From Rusavskia elegans (Eukaryota; Ascomycota; Lecanoromycetes; Teloschistales; Teloschistaceae), in assembly GCA_011316305.1 (NCBI GenBank), contig SAUG01000033.1:124001-188000 (forward strand): DNA of 64,000 nucleotides, given 5' to 3'. The notes beneath the pieces are model-generated. The model did not search any database. It saw nothing but the letters and a program-made list of their open reading frames with translations, and was not told the origin of the DNA. A program made the translations under genes and the position numbers. How positions within the stretch are numbered: position 1 is the stretch's first letter; the number at the start of each line of letters is the position of its first letter. This document shows, piece by piece, positions 44,111 to 55,982 of this stretch.

Positions 44111-47100
44111 GTTTTCGGCTGTCAGACTTTTTTCTAGAGCGCCGATTATAGGCATGGAACGAATCAGACTGCAGACGTAGAACTTATACATCGTAGTCTG
44201 TTTATTATCAGGCTGTATTAACTGTCTTCCCATCACAATTAGCTTAACAGATCTCGGTCGTGAGACCGTCCTTATTGTCCTCTACACTCTGTTTTCGTAA
44301 TAAGTAGTGTGTCCCTTCGAGCTATAATGAACTCTGTGTACAATGATGAACGATTACCAGGAGTATGTTATCAATATATCTCTGACACGTCGCTCTTGCT
44401 CGTCTTTCGTGGATCGAAAAAAAGAATTGCGATTTCAAAAGGTGTTCATATAGACCGCTGAGCTGGAAGTAGAAAAAGGAAATCTGAAAATATACCCCCT
44501 GAATGCGATTGTGTTGTCGTTTCCAGCGAACGAAAAGCTTCAAAAGTCTTTTTGAACTCATGAAATGGTTTGAAAAGAGGCGACAGCAACGTTACCACCA
44601 AAGATGCTGTGACTAGCCACGAAGGTAAGGTCTCGGACAAGCTAGGCATGTAGACCTAGGAGGAATCTCACAGGACATATGAGTCATGAACAGCAGCCAT
44701 GTGTTGATAGATAGGGCCACCGCGCTGGTGGCGCGCAAAAGCAGGAGACCCCCTTTGCATCAAGCCTGCCTAAGGTGTCATCATCACCAGTGCGCCGTAT
44801 TAATCACCTCTCTGCACTCATTGGTGAGCAGTGGAGCCGTGATTCGTTTCGAAATCAGCCGACCACACGTACCTACCCAGCGACCATGAGGAAAACAAAA
44901 ACATCTCCTCATCTTCGTCCACCTGAATCATTCCTTCTTGTAAATCGCGCCGTTGGTAAGAGTCGCCAACCTTCTTCAAACATGGCTTCGGGTTGCTCGA
45001 GGATGATCATCCGACGCCCATAGTTAAGCAGGGAAGATAGCCAAAGCTGATGCTTTCACGCCCGCACCACGAACACGAACTCAATGTAGCCGAGCTGAAA
45101 AAACATGAGACAACGTCGAGGACCATTCATGCCAGGAATTCGGAGTCGCAATATCGTGCGACTCGTTGCTCATGTCGTGGGTCTGCCTGTGACATTGATG
45201 CTCCAATTGTTTCCGCCCGTTGTCGGCCACTCCAAGATTCTCATAACGAATAGCCGAATAGAGCCCGCGACCCGGTCTTTCTATGAGCCATGGTGAGTTT
45301 TGTCGTACGGTTTCAGCTCTCGATCGTGTGGCTTGTGCAGTACAGGCTGATTTGCTGGCTGGATCGATGCCAACTCCAGATGCAATGAAAGGTATTGGTG
45401 ATGAAACGATGGTGGTATGTAAGTTTTGGAGAGAATAGTGCAGGAATCCAGAGGTGGGTCGAGATGGGGCAGTGTCGTTGTACTGGGGAGTACCTGCACA
45501 TTGATTAGCCTAAAAAAATTAGGAAAGGGGAAGACTGAACCGGATCCCTACCGGATGAATGTGACAGTCAGAGCGTCCAGCTGCCCGCAACGATGATTGC
45601 TCATGCCAGTCGAACTCTCAAAAGAAGTTCCAGAGGTAAGCGTAGAGGGATGAAAGGCTCATGCAGACCAAGCGCACCCTCTTGGCCCGGCTTTCGCAAA
45701 CGTACATCTGCATGCCCCAATAATTTACCATCTGACAGCCGTCCTCGGCGGGCGTCTAGGCAAGATCGACAACTCGGCATGAATGAATGTTGTGAAAGAA
45801 CTGATTTCGATCCCATGAAATTGTGAGCAGTAGCAGCCAGTCTTGCCGCCAGAAACCGGGCTTCGTGGTTGTGTGAAGCTAGGAATTTCTGCGTCCGGCA
45901 GGCCAAGCTGTGGCAATTTGCGAAGTAGTGCAGTGTCCTTTGTGTATTTAGGACTTGTGCCCCGTAGTTTCGCGAAATGATCTGGTGTGCCTTTTGCGCT
46001 CGCTGCATCGATGGGTGTCACTGAGGCCCAACACAGTCGTTAGCAACGATGTCTTTGATCCTCCATTTGGTGCAAGAGTACCTTGGAGGTGGGTAACGTC
46101 TGCCACCTAGCGGTGGGTAGTATCATCTACTGGAAATAGAGTACCTCAATATTCAGCCCCCCAGAGGTTCATGTCTCCCTGGGCATTTTCAGGAAATTAT
46201 GATCATTGCGCGTTACTGGTACCTCCTACAAGACCCGTCTCTCAGGAGAAGCATTGTGACTCGTGCTGAGTTGCGGAGTGATAGACAAAGGGGCGCGCCC
46301 GAGGATGTGTACTCTTGATCTGAGATCACGTCCATGCGGTTGATTGCAGACAATACTTGGTTGGCTCGTTATTTGTTTGCTCGAAGAGTGTAGTACTGCG
46401 GTGTGAAGCGTATTTAGCAGAGGTGGCATGCTTAATCTGAAGATCTGTAAGGAGCTTGTGAAAGGGGGATGAGCTGCGGACTTCGAGGTGGTTCGAGGCA
46501 CGCGTGATGTACGAGTTGGCATCCATGTATCGATACCTGTTGAACGTGTCATCGATACCTCGATTACAATACTGCCAACGCCTAGGCTCGACATTAATCG
46601 CAATATATATTTTTTTAAATTAGCATCCGTATTCTATAGTAACCGATTTTTACTTTAACTGACTGTAAAATACTAATACAACTATTGGTAATATAGTCTA
46701 CCGTTCGAACAGAGCTTCCAGTTGACTTCGCAGAAACTTGTACGGCTCGAACGCGTTCCTCCAAATTCTTTTTCGGCCACGACAATCCAAGCTGATCCTA
46801 AGCCTATCTTCCTGGCGGCAATGGGATCAAAAGAGAGTGGCGGTGATAGATATGAGGAACGAGGACGCCGAAGCAAGGGAAAGACGATGTTCAAAAAGGA
46901 TGGATGGAAGACGAGGACGAAGAGGCTCTGGGGATGAGCGAGGCAGGTCCAAAAAGGGAATGGAATGCCCAGAAGAGATTGAGACGGTAGAAGCATCGCA
47001 GCTTGACGGCAGGATGGGAATCGACGGACTGGAAAGGCAAGAGGCGGCGATCTGGCTACAGGTGGACTCTTGAATGGACCAGTCATGGTGAAATGTTGAA

Positions 47101-48340
47101 ATCATGGCGACAAGGAGAGATTGTTGGTACCTGGGCAGCAATTTTATGGATCCGAGTGTTCTGTTGATCAACCCCGAGGAAGCTTCTCTGGCTTCGGGAT
47201 GTTTGATTCACATATCACTTCACAGACACGCATGATTCCGTTGTGATCACCCCAGATGACGGTCTGGGACTGCGGCATTGCATGTCTCGTGCCGCACCAC
47301 AACCGACCATTTCACCTCCGTCCGGTATCGCCCCAGCAGATTTCTTGCAAAAGCCGGTGCTTGACTTGACACCATTCGGAGATACATCCTTTAGCATGCG
47401 TCCCTGATGTCGATCATCCATTCAGAGCGGTAGATGCCGAGCGACAGTTAATCGACGGCTACAGACCCTCGCATTAACTGCAGCAGACCGCCACACTAAT
47501 ACAATCATTCCGACGCGCCATAGGACTTGGTGAAGTGTCTGTGAGTCCGTCAGTTAATGGGCTCCCGCTGAAAAAAGGTCGGGGATTTATTTCGGGTCCC
47601 TAGCTCTATGAACGACATCCAGGGGCAGACCAACGGGGCGGAACAACACAAAGCATTCTGAAGCCAGAAGAAGCGTAGGCATGTACGGAAAATGTGGTAA
47701 AGGAGAAAAATAAGCAGTGAGTGATGCAGGACCATAGTGCAGCTTCAATGATTTGCAGACGGCAGGGAACGCAGGGCATGACAGTCCACACTGCATGGCG
47801 ATGAGGCTTGACGGAGGAAAAATGCGGAACACGAATTCCTTAATGAGAGAAGTCATTCATTTCGAAGTGCCAAAGCGAGCTTTTAATCATAGGAATCATC
47901 GATGTGGTCATCAAAGCAGTCTTTGTCCTTGTATCTGCTCTTCTCAGTCAGCCACGCTTCCGGGGCCCTGATTCTGTTCTCCCTCACAACCTTTACCCAC
48001 TGCTTCAGTCAACCCACTAGCAAGTCGTGATTATTGCCTATGAATGGTCTCTTCCCCTCGTTATCTCGTTGTACATGCCCGAGTAAGCGAGTGATCTGTA
48101 GACGAGCGGATTGGATCTCACATACCAATGATGGTTTCAGCTTCCTCCCACGTGTACCATGATGTCCTCGAATCTCCTTGTAGTCGATTGCAAGCAAGTA
48201 CCCAATTGTAAGTCCCAATGGGGTCATGCCACAACTCAGCTGAGTGCAAGAAACTGATCCACAGCGGTCACAGAAAGCGTACATGGAGACCCTTGATGTA
48301 CCCTCAAGCCAACAGCCCTCATGACAAGTGCAAATGCACA
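44111..48340. other. 4.2 kb without a defensible gene
   Basis: Normal-GC DNA with many short overlapping frames. The frame 45725-46021 (-) begins MTPIDAASAKGTPDHFAKLR and is the most protein-like, but has no recognised domain or codon support. A small AT-rich patch lies at 46600-46690. No tRNA or 5S rRNA was seen. Confidence 0.45.
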
Positions 48341-48349
48341 TCCCTCAGT

Positions 48350-48453
48350 ATGCCCTCGTGCCCTCATGCCCTCGTGCCCTCATGCCTTCATGGCTTCATA
48401 TCCTCATGCCCTCGTGCCCTCATGCCTTCATGGCTTCATATCCTCATGCCCTC
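48350..48453 (+). repeat. 40 bp minisatellite
   Basis: About 2.6 copies of a 40 bp unit containing CATGCCTTCATGGCTTCATA, itself built from CCCTCATG/CCCTCGTG octamers. It is translated as Pro-Ser-Cys-rich repeats in a short plus frame that is probably not a gene. Confidence 0.8.
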
Positions 48454-48668
48454 TGCAGTCATTGCTAGCAGAGTATCCCTTCAAATGGCGAGGTGGGCAT
48501 CCGATACCTTGACCACCAGCCAAGTTGGATGCCCTGCCCCACCAGTGAGTGCATGAGATACTCGATGCTGCGGATGAACTGTTTGATTCGTTGGCCGACG
48601 AGAGCATTTGACAGCTCTTGTCTCATCCCTGGTACCGCGCAAAGGTGAATCAACACCAGGGTCCAACA

Positions 48669-48880
48669 CTCTGCCCGTTTCCCGGCAGAGGCTGGCTTCA
48701 GCCTCTATACCCGTTTTACCCGGTAAGAGTTGGCATCGACGTTTACCCGTTTTACCCGGTATCAGTCGGCGTGAACCTGTATGCCCGTTTTACCCGGCGT
48801 AGGTTGCTCAAAACCTCTTTGCCCGTTTTACCCGGCAAAGGTCGGTATGAGCTTCTTTACCCGTTTTACCCGGTAAAGGC
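48669..48880. repeat. Tandem array of six 36-38 bp units with covarying hairpin arms
   Basis: Core CCGTTTTACCCGG repeats at 36-38 bp spacing; the first copy is CCGTTTCCCGG. The bases flanking each core change together and keep pairing: CTCTGCC/GGCAGAG, TTTGCC/GGCAAA, TTTACC/GGTAAA. The first spacer is also a perfect 8 bp hairpin (AGAGGCTG-GCTT-CAGCCTCT). It lies 42 bp beyond the stop of the minus-strand gene at 48922, so it could be in that gene's 3' UTR. Confidence 0.8.
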
Positions 48881-48921
48881 TAATGTCTTATGACTTTGAC
48901 TTGAGTGTCGTCTGACCTTTC

Positions 48922-50985
48922 TCATTTGTTGACTGGCTTAGTGGTCGGTGCAGCTAAGCCGCCTGCCTTTCTGAGCTTAGGTTTTTCTTGACGAGGTAAG
49001 CTCAGCAGATTCGTTGGTGTTCTGGAACAAGGCCTGCACTCATGGCGTTGCCGCAGAGGTTCGTTCAAGATGTCACCCACAGGAGCGTACCACTCCTTGG
49101 TACTTGTAAAGTACCGTTTACAGCCAGGACATGTAGCGGGACCCTTCGGCTTCTTGAATGTCTTCAATATTGCCGCTCTGTTCCCAAGATGTCTGCCAGT
49201 TCCCAACTTATCGGTCGTCCTATGGGCACAATTGTCGCACTCGTAACGTTGCCGCAGAGGCTCCTTCAACGAGTCACCCAAAGGAGGCTTCCAGTATCTG
49301 GTGCTAGCGAAGAATGTATTACAACCAGGGCATGTAGCATTAGCCGCCGGCTTCGTCAACAATTTCATCGCCGCCTTTCTGTCCCAAATGCTCTGATCAC
49401 GCTTGACGAGCCTGTCAGTCGAGCGGCGAGAGCACGTATGACACTCCCATCGGAGCCTCCCGGGCTCCTCCTTCCAAGGGCCACCACTTGGAAGTACCCA
49501 TCCGGGGACAGGGCGTGTGCAGCCAGGACAACGTTCACCTATGGCTGGTGGTTTGCCCAAGAACGCATGATGGAGCCGGTGTTCTTCCAAGTAAAGTGGA
49601 CGTTCACAACGGTTATACCATCTGAAGCTATAACATGGAAGGCAGATCAGATCGCTGAAAGGCACGCCGGGGTTAAAAGAGAACCATTTCGTGCTGTCCT
49701 TTCTTTTACAATGTTTACAGATCATATTGCCAGGCTTGTGCTTATGCCATAGACCTTGTAGACATTGTGCCGCTCGGTTGAGGCCTCCATGGGAGGGAAG
49801 AGGCACATCGTCAGGCGTAGCTCGCTTGATAATGTCCAATACGGAAGGATTGAGCCAATTGCCGGGTCGTAATGAGAAGCTTTGCAGCAGAATCGATGAA
49901 CAGAACTCCATAAGCAAAGGATATGGCAGCGTTACCATGTACTTGTTGAAGTAGGCGAAAAGGCGAAAGTTCTTATCAACATCACTGCGACCCACCATCT
50001 TGCAGTGGTCACCTGGATCAAGTTTCTTGAGACCTTTCATCATGGCATCGTATCCGCCGAGTCGTGGCCATGCACCTTTTTTGTCGCAGGCGGAACCAAC
50101 GTATCGATACTTTGAGTCATCCCCATTGTCTCGCAAGATATCCGTGTAGACTCCCCAGAAGTTGGCATCGCGCCATCTGTCGGGAAGCAAGAGAAGTTCC
50201 TCGAACGACAAGGGACCACCTAGGATGACCTTGACACGATTCGAGAGAGATGCCATCAAGATGGCCAGAATCTTGTTCACGGCTATTGTGACGAAGAACA
50301 CCCACCACTTAAAGGTGAAGGGAAGATCTTTCTGCATGTCCCAATCGTCGAAATCTGATTTCGGGATCGAGTGTGCGGTCATCACCAAGACTGAGAGAAT
50401 GAAGCTGAAACGAAACTCGCAGTTCTCGATCCGTGCAAGTCGCTCCGCAGCAGGGAGTGATTTCAAACGATCATTCTCCTCATCGTCTTCCATCCATTGG
50501 CGCATCTGTTGCTGACACACAGCAGCCTTGGTATCATCAATGGCCTCTTCGTGCTCAACTTCTTGACCCTCGGCGCCCTCCGAAGGTTCCTCGTTGACCA
50601 CGTCGTAAGGCAGATGACAACGATCTGCCGCAGGGATCTCGAGATCCTCGTCGATGATGACATCCTCGGCTGACTCGAAGTCGTCGTCGGCATCGCTACC
50701 ATCCGAATCTTCGTGACCGTCGTCCGGCACGAAAGCCTCGTCAACATCGCTGTCGTCCGGGCCGATATTTTCTTTGTCGACGTCGTCGTCGACGTGACTC
50801 AAGCTGGGCTTGCTTTTGCCCTGCTTGACCTTGGTCCCAGCCACAGGGGGTGAGCCCGTGGTTAGCTTACTCCGCTTGGGCAGGGACTCGGGAGTACTTT
50901 TACCTGATTGTCCACCAGGTCGTTTCCCGAGTACTTGGGTCTTGCGACCCTTGCCTGCTGCCTCAGCCTTTTGAGTAGGGGTCAT
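48922..50985 (-). CDS. Zinc-module protein with GIY-YIG-like segment, 687 aa, single exon
   Basis: Basic N-terminus (1-60), an Asp/Glu-rich segment (66-118) and a mixed middle region. GVY (278-280) followed 15 residues later by YVGSA (295-299), Arg308 and Glu360 are spaced like the GIY-YIG nuclease motif, GxY then YxG, Arg and Glu. This is an inference from spacing and may mark only a divergent relative. Four CxxC pairs-of-pairs follow: C423/C426 with C448/C451 (faintly GATA-like, KHCKRKDSTKWF), then three tandem ~67-residue repeats with C486/489-C515/518, C552/555-C583/586 and C619/622-C650/653, each ending RxRxEC..C. These are likely zinc ribbons. It probably acts in the nucleus on nucleic acid (inference). 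No signal peptide. Start is the first ATG, next to an A/T-rich leader. Resembles lineage-specific fungal families, not a named gene. Confidence 0.75.
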   Translation of the reverse strand: MTPTQKAEAAGKGRKTQVLGKRPGGQSGKSTPESLPKRSKLTTGSPPVAGTKVKQGKSKPSLSHVDDDVDKENIGPDDSDVDEAFVPDDGHEDSDGSDADDDFESAEDVIIDEDLEIPAADRCHLPYDVVNEEPSEGAEGQEVEHEEAIDDTKAAVCQQQMRQWMEDDEENDRLKSLPAAERLARIENCEFRFSFILSVLVMTAHSIPKSDFDDWDMQKDLPFTFKWWVFFVTIAVNKILAILMASLSNRVKVILGGPLSFEELLLLPDRWRDANFWGVYTDILRDNGDDSKYRYVGSACDKKGAWPRLGGYDAMMKGLKKLDPGDHCKMVGRSDVDKNFRLFAYFNKYMVTLPYPLLMEFCSSILLQSFSLRPGNWLNPSVLDIIKRATPDDVPLPSHGGLNRAAQCLQGLWHKHKPGNMICKHCKRKDSTKWFSFNPGVPFSDLICLPCYSFRWYNRCERPLYLEEHRLHHAFLGKPPAIGERCPGCTRPVPGWVLPSGGPWKEEPGRLRWECHTCSRRSTDRLVKRDQSIWDRKAAMKLLTKPAANATCPGCNTFFASTRYWKPPLGDSLKEPLRQRYECDNCAHRTTDKLGTGRHLGNRAAILKTFKKPKGPATCPGCKRYFTSTKEWYAPVGDILNEPLRQRHECRPCSRTPTNLLSLPRQEKPKLRKAGGLAAPTTKPVNK

Positions 50986-53900
50986 TGCTTACCTTCGCAC
51001 AGATAGTTATCGAAAGAGTACTTATAGATTTGCTTTCGAATTAGCGGTAGCTTTGAGAGAGATTGTCAATCAAATGTAGTGCTACCAGCTTGATACTTGC
51101 GAACACGAAGGAGAGAAAGAGGTTTTTCGGTGGGATTCGCTAATATGAGGGTCTCCGGCGCGGCGTCCATTGCCGCTCACCGCAGTGTTCCCGAAACGGC
51201 AGTCACGTAATGCTAAATGCAGCACCCCGCCGCCTTCGACCTCGACCTCTATGTTCTGCATGATGAGGTATACTTTCTGGAGAAGCGATCAGGCCGTTGA
51301 GGGGTGTGACAGAGCTCCAATGTATCATAGGATTGTAAGATTGGATGATGGGTTTGCAGTTTAGCCTTGCATACTGCACAGACAAAAATTCAGACAGGTT
51401 CAGGGAGCTGTGAGAGTGAGAGCGATTGCAATGAGATTGTGAGAGATAAGACCGTAATGCATCGATGGTCATGGAAGACAACAATTTCATAGTTAAAGTA
51501 GAGATGGAAGGAAGGTCTGATCAGGATGGGAGTCGGGCGACTTCATGTGAGAGGATTGGTCAAATAAATCATCCGTATATATGCAAAGAGGAGTCATTGT
51601 CGGCTTCAGTTGGGAGATGCAGCCTGGTCATCCGATAGTAGAAGAATGATGCAGTTGATGAAAGTGGAAAGGGGCGCAAATTAGGAAATATATACCTAAC
51701 AGCAACGCGCAGCCTTGTAAAGCTGCTGGCTTGTTCGATCAGACAACCTTTTGTCAGCAGCGTTCGAGGTCAATGAGTAGTTGAAGAAGTTCCCAGGCTT
51801 TACATTGCATCCAGTTCGAAACCATGACACTGCTCGGAGTCCGACAGCCTTGAGAGATCTTGTCCACGATTGCGATTTTGTTGATTTCAAAAATCGATGC
51901 TCTTTCATCCGGCCACATCCTCCTTTGGGACTCTGGATCCGGTTCTTCGCGCGTCAAATGTTTGGCCCCCTGCGGACGACACTGCAATTCACATCACTGA
52001 AGACCCATGGTATGCAAGTGGCGCAAAGGAGAATGAATGGATCTTGCCATGGTCCGTAAATGATCCAAATGTTGTCGCCACCAGGTTGGCTGCAACCCTT
52101 TCTTCTGCCGTCGCGCCTAAATCTCCATACATGTGCTGGATCATTCCATTTCGCTCGTGGGTCGGATTTGGAGCCTGGATTGCGATGCGAATTTCAGATC
52201 CAATTGTAAGAACATAGCCTCACAAGGGACGAGCAGTGAACAGAAGTGAAGTTGTTGTTCGAAGCCAAGAAGCTGGAGGAAGTTGAATTAAGATTTCTCG
52301 GGCGGAGCCTTCGGGAGCAGCCGAGCCAGAGAAGGTTTCCGAGAGAACGTTTCCATAGCAACAGCCGGGTCGGCGTGGGCTGCTGCCGCTGAGCAAGGCA
52401 AAGACTTGGCGGCTCGGTCAGTCGTCCTGTTCTGCTCGGACCTCTTGAAGCGGTCGTGGAGAAATATCCATCAACATAGGCGTCGGGTCGTTGCTAGGCA
52501 GGAGACCGAGGTCAGTCAACTCCTCAGAGACGTCGAATATCCAGTGAGAAAGGCTCAGAGCGGTACGTATCGACAAAGAAGAAGGCGGACGGTAATGTGG
52601 GGGTGGGAGGAATCTGGAGAAGCGCGTCTCCGCTGCTAATCATGTGATCGAAGGTTGATCTGTCCAATAGCCGCTCAAACCTGCTCACATCAACGTCAGC
52701 ACATCCACATCCTCCCGGGTGTTTGAGACTCGCCCATAGAACCATGCGTGGTCGGAGAGCGCTCCTTCCACTTCTAAAAATCTCCCTCGATCAATACCCA
52801 TTCGATCATCACCAGCGTATCCATGTTCATCGTACTCGTCGCTGTATGTTGATCCCTTCTTCTACCCCTCTCTCACGTGCCGCTGCTTCTTCAACTGTGT
52901 GACGCCAAAGACAGAAAGCTGGTCCAGAAGTCTCCCGTCTATCCGACATCGAAGACCACGCAGTGCGATCGAGCTAAAGCAAGAGCCAAGTTGTTCGTAT
53001 CTGAGCGCAGACGAACTCTCGCTAGATCAACAGGAATAAGCAACAATTAGCAAGAAGACGCATGAAGGGAGATAACGATGGAAGAAGCAGCGCCTGCAGC
53101 ACACCTTGCGTAGAATCGAGAGCGGCTTGGATCAGCCTCAACGCCGCAGAACAGATGCTGGCCGGTTAACCGGTATAAGAGGTACAAGTAGCGACAGAAC
53201 GTGGAGTATATTGAAGGGTGATCTCCGCCCTTCGCCCTGGGTCGCATAATACCCTCACAGATGAACTGCAAGCCTGGTGCATGTCAAGGCGGTTAGCCAC
53301 GAAATTGCATCTGCCTTGTGGTCACTTACACACATCAAGTCTCTTCTCATTCTGAAGTCTCCATGAGAAACGCGAAGATGCGGAAGAACGTGGGCAATGG
53401 AGGCCTAAGGTAATCCTGATAGAAGCTGCGAAGGAAAAGCTTGGCAGAATCAAGGCTAGCCTTTCACGTCATTACGGTAGGCAAGATAACGTGAAAGTAA
53501 ATGCCCGATGACAATCTGCGGTGTCAACTTTTGAAGGAGTGAGGAAGCCTTCCACCTCCCCTAGTTCAGGAATTGTCTGTGGTATGAGTATTGCGGCTGG
53601 TCAGCATTCATAAGGTCATGTGAAGATCCAAGCAACGTGTGAAATAAGGTATGGGAGTTGGAAACCCGTGCCGGCCACCGTGAAACAACCACACAAAGCT
53701 AATGTAAGAGGTCATAGTGCCTGATCGCCTGTCGAATGTCTTCGGATGTCCTCGAATATCAGCAGACAAACTTGCAGCACTCCGTGTTACCCAGACGCTA
53801 GGACAGAAGCCCCAGAACTCCACCAGGGGGACCTGGAGCAGACTTCGGAACACCTCAGCAGTATTTGCAAGGAGAGGCCGAGTTCTACACATCGAATCCC

Positions 53901-54820
53901 GCAGATCGGTCGTGGCACGTTTGATCAAGAGCGAGAAATACCCAAGGTATAACGTGTCTGGTACAAAGATCATCTCTTCGAGGCCGAAAACGAAAGCCAA
54001 CATTGTCTTCAATTGCGAAGTTGCAAATGGTCAAAGTCCTACGAACAAAGATCCGGGACACGTTACGACAAGCAATAATTCAAAAGCGCCTCGACCATCC
54101 ACAGCATCCAGTGAAGACCAACATTTGACCGGAAGATGAAGAGATCATTGTGACGGATCGAGTCCGGCTCACAAGCGACTCAAAATGACTTGGACGAGTT
54201 CTGCACGATGAGCTGCAGCACGGATGCTGATCATCACAAGGTTTTGCATCTTATGGCCGTGAAAAGAGCGGATCAGCATGGCCTTCATCAGACCTGGAGC
54301 CATTCAGCAAGGCCATGGTTTTGAATGACGGTATATCATTGCTGTCAAGTCGAGCTGGAGGCCCCTAAGTGGAGGGGACCGATTTGTTCAAGTGCAACAG
54401 CCTCCAACTGGCAACACTGATTAAGTGCATATCATGCACTTCAGTGTGAGGTGGATCCCGTTCAATGCGAATCTCATACAGTTGGTGGTTGCGTACCAAT
54501 CGATCGCGACCAATTGGACGTTCTTGCTTGGAGCTACTTTGACGGGGCTTTCATAGCATCAATCAGCTTCAGATTACAAGGGTCTGGGGCTGGAATCTCC
54601 CTACTTGGTCCACAATGTCACAGATCAATTCGCATACGGCCTAGGAAGTAGTACAAGGCATAGAGTGTTTGAAAGACCGCCAGACTTGGTGTAAGCTCAA
54701 CTATGGGGACCCTCACAGAGCGGCGATATCGGCCATGAGACTAGCTCACCGCCTCGATTACTTATAATTAGTCTATCCCCAAGTTTTTCAATTTTTCTCC
54801 AACCATCTCTCCATGCCCCA
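50986..54820. other. 3.8 kb without a defensible gene
   Basis: Normal-GC sequence. The best frames are 51897-52217 (+, contains YASGAKENEWILPWSVND) and 53608-54139, where both strands are open, which argues against confident calling. Possibly decayed genes or untranslated DNA. No repeats of note. Confidence 0.4.
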
Positions 54821-55942
54821 ATGCCTGCACAGAACGTTTTTACCTCTGGTGCCTTCGCCGCTGGGGCTGTAGTCAACATCGTAAGTCTTATTACACTTCT
54901 CTAAGCTCACAGGCTTTCTGCGTTATCTGGGGTCACCTTTTCGCATGCGTGTCCTCTGCAGCATGCTCCTTGGTCACCTCGTTATTGTACTTGGTCTTGC
55001 TGTCCATTCTCTGATCGTATCGCATCGATATACATCCTCTCTGCACTACCACAGGTCATCATCACTGTCACGATGTCAGGTTCATCGGTGTCCTTTGCAG
55101 CTTACTGCTTGGTCACCTCTCCATTGTACCCGCACTTGCTGTCCCTTCTCCGACATTGCATCGATGCACATCCTCTCTCACTGTCACAGCTGGCAATCGC
55201 GGTCACGATGTCAGATCCATCGATGTCGATGACAATTGGCTGCTTCACAGACTGCTCAAGCATCTCTTTGCCATACGTTCTATGTTGTCATTCGCCAGTC
55301 CATATTTATACGTTTATCATACAATTGTCGCGCTATATGCACGCTGACCAGTGAGTGCCACAGAACACCGCCGCCGCCAACCGCCCCGCCCCGAACGCCT
55401 CCCAACAACGCCGGGGCCGCTCCGGCAAACCCCCCGGATCCCGCAAGCGCTCCGCCTCCCCCCGCAAGCGCTCTGCCTCCCCCCGCCGCCGGTCCGCCGA
55501 CGCCGACGCCGCCGCAGCCGCCAAACGCCAGGCGGATTCCGACCGCCAACGCGCGGCTCAAGACCTCCCCCCCAAGCCCCTAGAGGAGGTGGGGAGGAAG
55601 AAGAGGGAGAAGAGGGAGAGGGAGAAGAGGGAGGAGAGGTTGAAGGAGATTGGGGAGGAGTTGGAGAAGGTGGAGAAGAGGAAGGAGGAGTTGGAGAAGG
55701 AGAGGGAGGAGTTGGAGAAGGAGAAGGAGGCGGAGAAGAAGAAGAAGAAGGAGGAGAAGAAGAAGAAGGAAGAGGAGAAGAAGAAGAAAGAGGAGGAGAA
55801 GAAGAAAGAGAAGAAGGATGGGGAAGGGGATGGGAAGGGGAAGGGGAAGGCTGGGGGCGTTGTCCCCATGGATGTGAGTTAGATATGTAGTGTGCTTTAT
55901 GATGAATCTTATGCTGACGGACTACAGGGTGTTGAGAAGTAA
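54821..55942 (+). CDS. Lys/Glu-rich coiled-coil protein, three exons (model tentative)
   Basis: Exon 2 (55364-55873) encodes NTAAANRPAPNASQQRRGRS, an SR-like repeat (KRSASPRKRSASPRRRSA) and then ~95 residues of almost pure Lys/Glu/Arg heptads (EELEKVEKRKEELEKEREEL), a long charged alpha-helix or coiled coil. A 54 nt intron (GTGAGT, GCTGAC, CTACAG) leads to exon 3 (55928-55942, GVEK and stop). Exon 1 is proposed at 54821-54880 (MPAQNVFTSGAFAAGAVVNI), joined in phase across a 483 nt intron that is long for this genome and contains a 139 bp tandem duplication. The acceptor CCACAG follows GCTGACC. Without exon 1 there is no ATG start. Total 194 residues. Function unknown; a nuclear or RNA-associated role would be guesswork. 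Confidence 0.5.
54949..55226. repeat. Diverged 139 bp tandem duplication
   Basis: Copy 1 54949-55087 and copy 2 55088-55226. Both start GTGTCCTYTGCAGC and share CTTGGTCACCTC, GCATCGAT, ACATCCTCTC and TCACGATGTCAG. It lies in the proposed intron. Confidence 0.7.
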
Positions 55943-55982
55943 GTTGTTCGATTTCCTTTATTTTGCAGTCCCAATCCGTGCC

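Noticed and set aside
43578..44236. Long minus-strand Phe/Leu-rich open frames
   Set aside because: They are the complement of the purine tract. Composition alone explains the lack of stops, and there are no plausible membrane-protein motifs.
41736..46575. Shared word CATCGATACCTCGATT at about 41743 and 46549
   Set aside because: Only ~16-24 bp are clearly shared with poorly alignable flanks. Could be an old repeat scar but is too short to call.
48200..48560. Plus-strand frame with Pro-Ser-Cys-His repeats
   Set aside because: Produced by the 40 bp minisatellite. No start context, introns or domain.
49042..49752. 236-codon plus-strand frame inside the zinc-module gene
   Set aside because: Antisense shadow of a convincing 687-codon frame with regular CxxC repeats.
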